DNA of 64,000 bases from contig JBAZCF010000001.1 of assembly GCA_041671045.1 (NCBI GenBank), forward strand, positions 558,001-622,000, in the 5' to 3' direction. Numbering within the stretch: the stretch's first letter is position 1; every line of letters begins with the position of its first letter. The notes under the pieces were generated by a model, which did not search any database, was not told the origin of the DNA, and worked only from the letters and a program-made list of their open reading frames with translations. A program made the position numbers and the translations under genes. This DNA comes from Parachlamydiales bacterium (GTDB lineage Bacteria; Chlamydiota; Chlamydiia; Chlamydiales; JABDDJ01). This document shows positions 61,674 through 64,000 of this stretch, one piece after another.

Positions 61674-63131
61674 TTAACCTAACTTTTCCATTAGCAACTC
61701 ATTGACAATTGCAGGGTTGGCTTTACCATTGGTTTTTTTCATGACTTGGCCTACCAAAAAGCCAAAAGCTCGCGCCTTACCTTCCTTATAGTCTACCACA
61801 GATTGCCCGTTCTCACTCAATACCTCTGTGATCAAAGCTTCTAAGGATGCTCTATCGCCTACGGGGCGGTAATCAGGATTTTCTGAGACAATCGTACGGC
61901 TATCCTTACCGGGATTCGCTACCATGTCATCTGCAACAGCCTTAGCGATTTTACCGGTGATGGTGCCGTTATCTATCATGTTGACCAAATGACCGACATG
62001 TTCCGGGAGGATGCCTGAAGTTATCAATGAAGTGCCTGTGTCTTTATATCTACCGGCAAATTCAACAATAATCCAGTTGCACAAACTGCGTGCGTTGCCG
62101 CATTCCTTCAAGGCTTTTTCAAAATATTCGCATGCAGGCTTGTCGCTGACGATAATGAACGAGCTGTCCGGTGAAAGGCCTAAGTCGTTGACATAACGTC
62201 TTTCACGTTGTAAAGGCAGCTCAGGTAGAGCTTGGCGAATCTCTTCAATGTATTCATCGGTCAGGATTATCGGAACGAGATCAGGCTCTGGGAAATAACG
62301 GTAATCGTCTGCCTGTTCCTTGCGACGCATCATCACAGTTTCTTTCTTTTCAGGATCCCAGCGATAGGTCGCTTGTGTGATGATCTCGTGATGAGGAATT
62401 TCAGGATGGTTTTCATAGGCACGGATTTGACGTGCAGACTCGGCATAAAGAGCTAACTCCATATTGGAGAAGCTGTTCATGTTCTTTATTTCGATCTTAT
62501 TGCGTAATTCCTTCTCTCCACGCTTACGGACAGAGATGTTGGCGTCCATACGCAAAGATCCTTCTTCCATGTTACAGTCAGAGGCATCGATGTACATTAA
62601 TATCGCCCGTACAGCCATCGCATAAGCAACAGCTTCATGCGGAGTATGAATGCAAGGTTCGGAGACAATCTCTACCAAAGGCACGCCAGCACGGTTGTAG
62701 TCGACCCCGGCGAAATTGGAGAAATGCTTGAGCATTCCGGCGTCGTCTTCTATATGTACCCTATTAACGGCAAAATGCTTCTCCACACCGTCCACCTCAG
62801 CCACGACAGTTCCGCCGATGACGATAGGCTGATCAAACTGAGTGATCTGGAAGTTACGCGGGCTATCAGGATAGAAGTAGGATTTACGGTCGAATTTGCT
62901 GAATTTGGCGATATGGGCGTTGATAGCGCAGCCAAATTGTACCGCTTTGCGGACGGCTTCTTTGTTAAGCACCGGCAGGGCACCCGGTTGTCCGGTGCAC
63001 ACTTCAGTAATGTTAGTGTTAGGCTCATCGCCAAAGCGGTTGGGCGCTACACTGAAGAGTTTACTTTTAGTATTCAACTCGGCATGGATCTCTAGTCCGA
63101 TAACTATTTCCCAATCTTGATGATGCGACAT
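61674..63131 (-). CDS. gatB: Aspartyl/glutamyl-tRNA amidotransferase subunit B
   Basis: Kinase/tRNA-binding subunit of GatCAB, which converts Glu-tRNA(Gln) and Asp-tRNA(Asn) to the amides. 'WEIVIGLEIHAELNTKSKLF' starts the protein. 'VCTGQPGALPVLN', 'FDRKSYFYPDSPRNFQITQF', 'EDDAGMLKH' and 'DYNRAGVPLVEIVSEP' are GatB blocks. The C-terminal YqeY-like domain spans about 330-485. 485 aa is normal. It starts four bases after the gatA stop. It fits an organism that makes Gln-tRNA by transamidation, and the tRNA-Gln in this window would be one substrate. Confidence 0.96.
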   Translation of the reverse strand: MSHHQDWEIVIGLEIHAELNTKSKLFSVAPNRFGDEPNTNITEVCTGQPGALPVLNKEAVRKAVQFGCAINAHIAKFSKFDRKSYFYPDSPRNFQITQFDQPIVIGGTVVAEVDGVEKHFAVNRVHIEDDAGMLKHFSNFAGVDYNRAGVPLVEIVSEPCIHTPHEAVAYAMAVRAILMYIDASDCNMEEGSLRMDANISVRKRGEKELRNKIEIKNMNSFSNMELALYAESARQIRAYENHPEIPHHEIITQATYRWDPEKKETVMMRRKEQADDYRYFPEPDLVPIILTDEYIEEIRQALPELPLQRERRYVNDLGLSPDSSFIIVSDKPACEYFEKALKECGNARSLCNWIIVEFAGRYKDTGTSLITSGILPEHVGHLVNMIDNGTITGKIAKAVADDMVANPGKDSRTIVSENPDYRPVGDRASLEALITEVLSENGQSVVDYKEGKARAFGFLVGQVMKKTNGKANPAIVNELLMEKLG

Positions 63132-63134
63132 ATC

Positions 63135-64000
63135 TTAACCTTGCTTAACGAGTGGGGGCAGATGACTTGAATATTTGGTAGCTGCATCGAAAACATGAGC
63201 AGCTTGCAATACGTTACGGTCGTGCTTTTGCGGTCCGGTCAGCTGCAGTCCTAACGGTAGGTTGTTGGATGTGAATCCGCAGGGGACGCTGACAGAAGGT
63301 AGTCCGCATAAGTTGATCGGGATAGTGTAGATGTCTGCTAGGTACATCTCCAAAGGATCTTTAATAGCGCCGATGCCAAAGGCTTCTGTAGGGGAGACAG
63401 GGGTAGCTACTAGTTGGCAAGTGCGGAAGATTTCCTTGTAGCGGCGGAGCATCAACGTTCTGACTTTCTGAGCCTTCTTGTAATAAGCATCTTGATAGCC
63501 GGAGGAGAGGACATACGTTCCCAGCATGATACGGCGTTTCACTTCAGCACCGAACCCGTCTTCTTTGGACATATCGTAGACTTCATCCAGCGTCTTAGCG
63601 CGAGGTGAACGGTTGCCGTAGCGGATGCCGTCAAAGCGTGCCAAGTTGGTGGAAGCTTCTGCAGTAGCGAGGATATAATAAACAGGCAAAGCATGTTTTA
63701 GAATGGAGAGGTCTACGTCGACAAGCTCAGCACCTTTTTGTTTCAGTACTTCAAGGGACGCCTGGAAGTTTTCTTTCACATCCGCACGCAAACCGTCTAG
63801 GAATTCCCAAGGCACACCGATCTTCCATCCTGCGATATCATCAGAAAATGTGCTTAGATAGTCTTCAGACGGAGCAGGCAAGCTGGTAGAGTCTTTTTCG
63901 CATTGCTTGCCGATGACTTCCATCACTAAAGCCGCGTCTTCAACATTTGCAGCAAAAGGACCGATCTGGTCTAGAGAAGAGGCGTAAGCAACAAGACCGT
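63135..64000 (-). CDS. gatA: Glutamyl-tRNA amidotransferase subunit A (5' part beyond the window)
   Basis: Amidase subunit of GatCAB. The frame is open to the window's right edge, and the first complete codons read 'GLVAYASSLDQIGPFA', the conserved sequence following the catalytic amidase Ser-Ser-Lys centre, which itself lies outside. Further on come 'IPWEFLDGLRADVKENF', 'RRIMLGTYVLSSGYQDAYYK' and 'INLCGLPSVSVPCGFTSNNL', typical of GatA. About 288 residues are visible, roughly 60% of the protein. The stop is four bases before gatB. Confidence 0.95.
   Translation of the reverse strand, partial: GLVAYASSLDQIGPFAANVEDAALVMEVIGKQCEKDSTSLPAPSEDYLSTFSDDIAGWKIGVPWEFLDGLRADVKENFQASLEVLKQKGAELVDVDLSILKHALPVYYILATAEASTNLARFDGIRYGNRSPRAKTLDEVYDMSKEDGFGAEVKRRIMLGTYVLSSGYQDAYYKKAQKVRTLMLRRYKEIFRTCQLVATPVSPTEAFGIGAIKDPLEMYLADIYTIPINLCGLPSVSVPCGFTSNNLPLGLQLTGPQKHDRNVLQAAHVFDAATKYSSHLPPLVKQG

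Overview
The window reads as chromosome of an environmental (amoeba- or protist-associated) member of the Chlamydiae, outside the Chlamydiaceae. Three things point there: the block rplY-pth-rpsF-rpsR-rplI-ispE in the order known from Chlamydia; a SycD/LcrH-type secretion chaperone beside a Xer recombinase; and many lineage-restricted proteins, several with the paired hydrophobic segments typical of inclusion membrane (Inc) proteins. Gene density is high, intergenic spaces are short and AT-rich, and no rRNA, CRISPR array, prophage or intact insertion sequence is visible. One tRNA (Gln, UUG) is present. These are readings by eye; no database was searched.

Layout. 1-6.4 kb: rimO (cut by the window edge), an orphan, then priA with two orphans upstream on the minus strand. 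6.5-9 kb: a small coiled-coil protein, an adenylate kinase that carries a signal peptide, and a secreted pectate-lyase-like beta-helix protein. 9.1-15.6 kb: orphan proteins, an Inc-like membrane protein, a secreted caspase-like protein and a protein with an RNA-polymerase-alpha-CTD-like module. 15.6-20.8 kb: queC-queE, malate dehydrogenase and citrate synthase, a large palindromic repeat (copy A) and an FAD oxidoreductase. 20.9-25.2 kb: tRNA-Gln, prs and the ribosomal-protein/pth/ispE block. 25.4-28.2 kb: three tandem paralogous Inc-like proteins and a secreted orphan. 28.5-31.5 kb: hldD-hldE, whose C-terminal nucleotidyltransferase domain is degenerate, followed by palindromic repeat copy B. 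31.5-37.7 kb: a secreted-effector-like orphan, an OsmC protein and a large protein with a eukaryotic-type RasGEF module. 37.7-47.2 kb: an operon for the arginine succinyltransferase (AST) pathway, in which the transaminase and the final hydrolase seem to be non-orthologous replacements. 47.3-54.7 kb, divergent from it: a chemosensory operon in the exact order of the Pseudomonas wsp system but without a receptor, and with a PP2C phosphatase output in place of a GGDEF. 54.8-64 kb: a Nudix protein, a G6PDH with a signal peptide, trmB, two conserved orphans, a Xer recombinase, a SycD-like chaperone, a small membrane protein, gatB and the 3' part of gatA.

How it fits together. The metabolic genes suggest an organism richer than the Chlamydiaceae: a TCA entry enzyme, queuosine precursor synthesis, heptose for LPS, and arginine breakdown to glutamate and succinate. 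The signalling operon, transcribed away from the arginine operon, probably feeds a partner-switch (RsbV/RsbW-like) output. Host interaction is represented by the RasGEF protein, the Inc-like families, the chaperone and several exported enzymes. The most unusual items are the two palindromic elements, the wsp-like/PP2C operon, the AST operon and the exported adenylate kinase and G6PDH.
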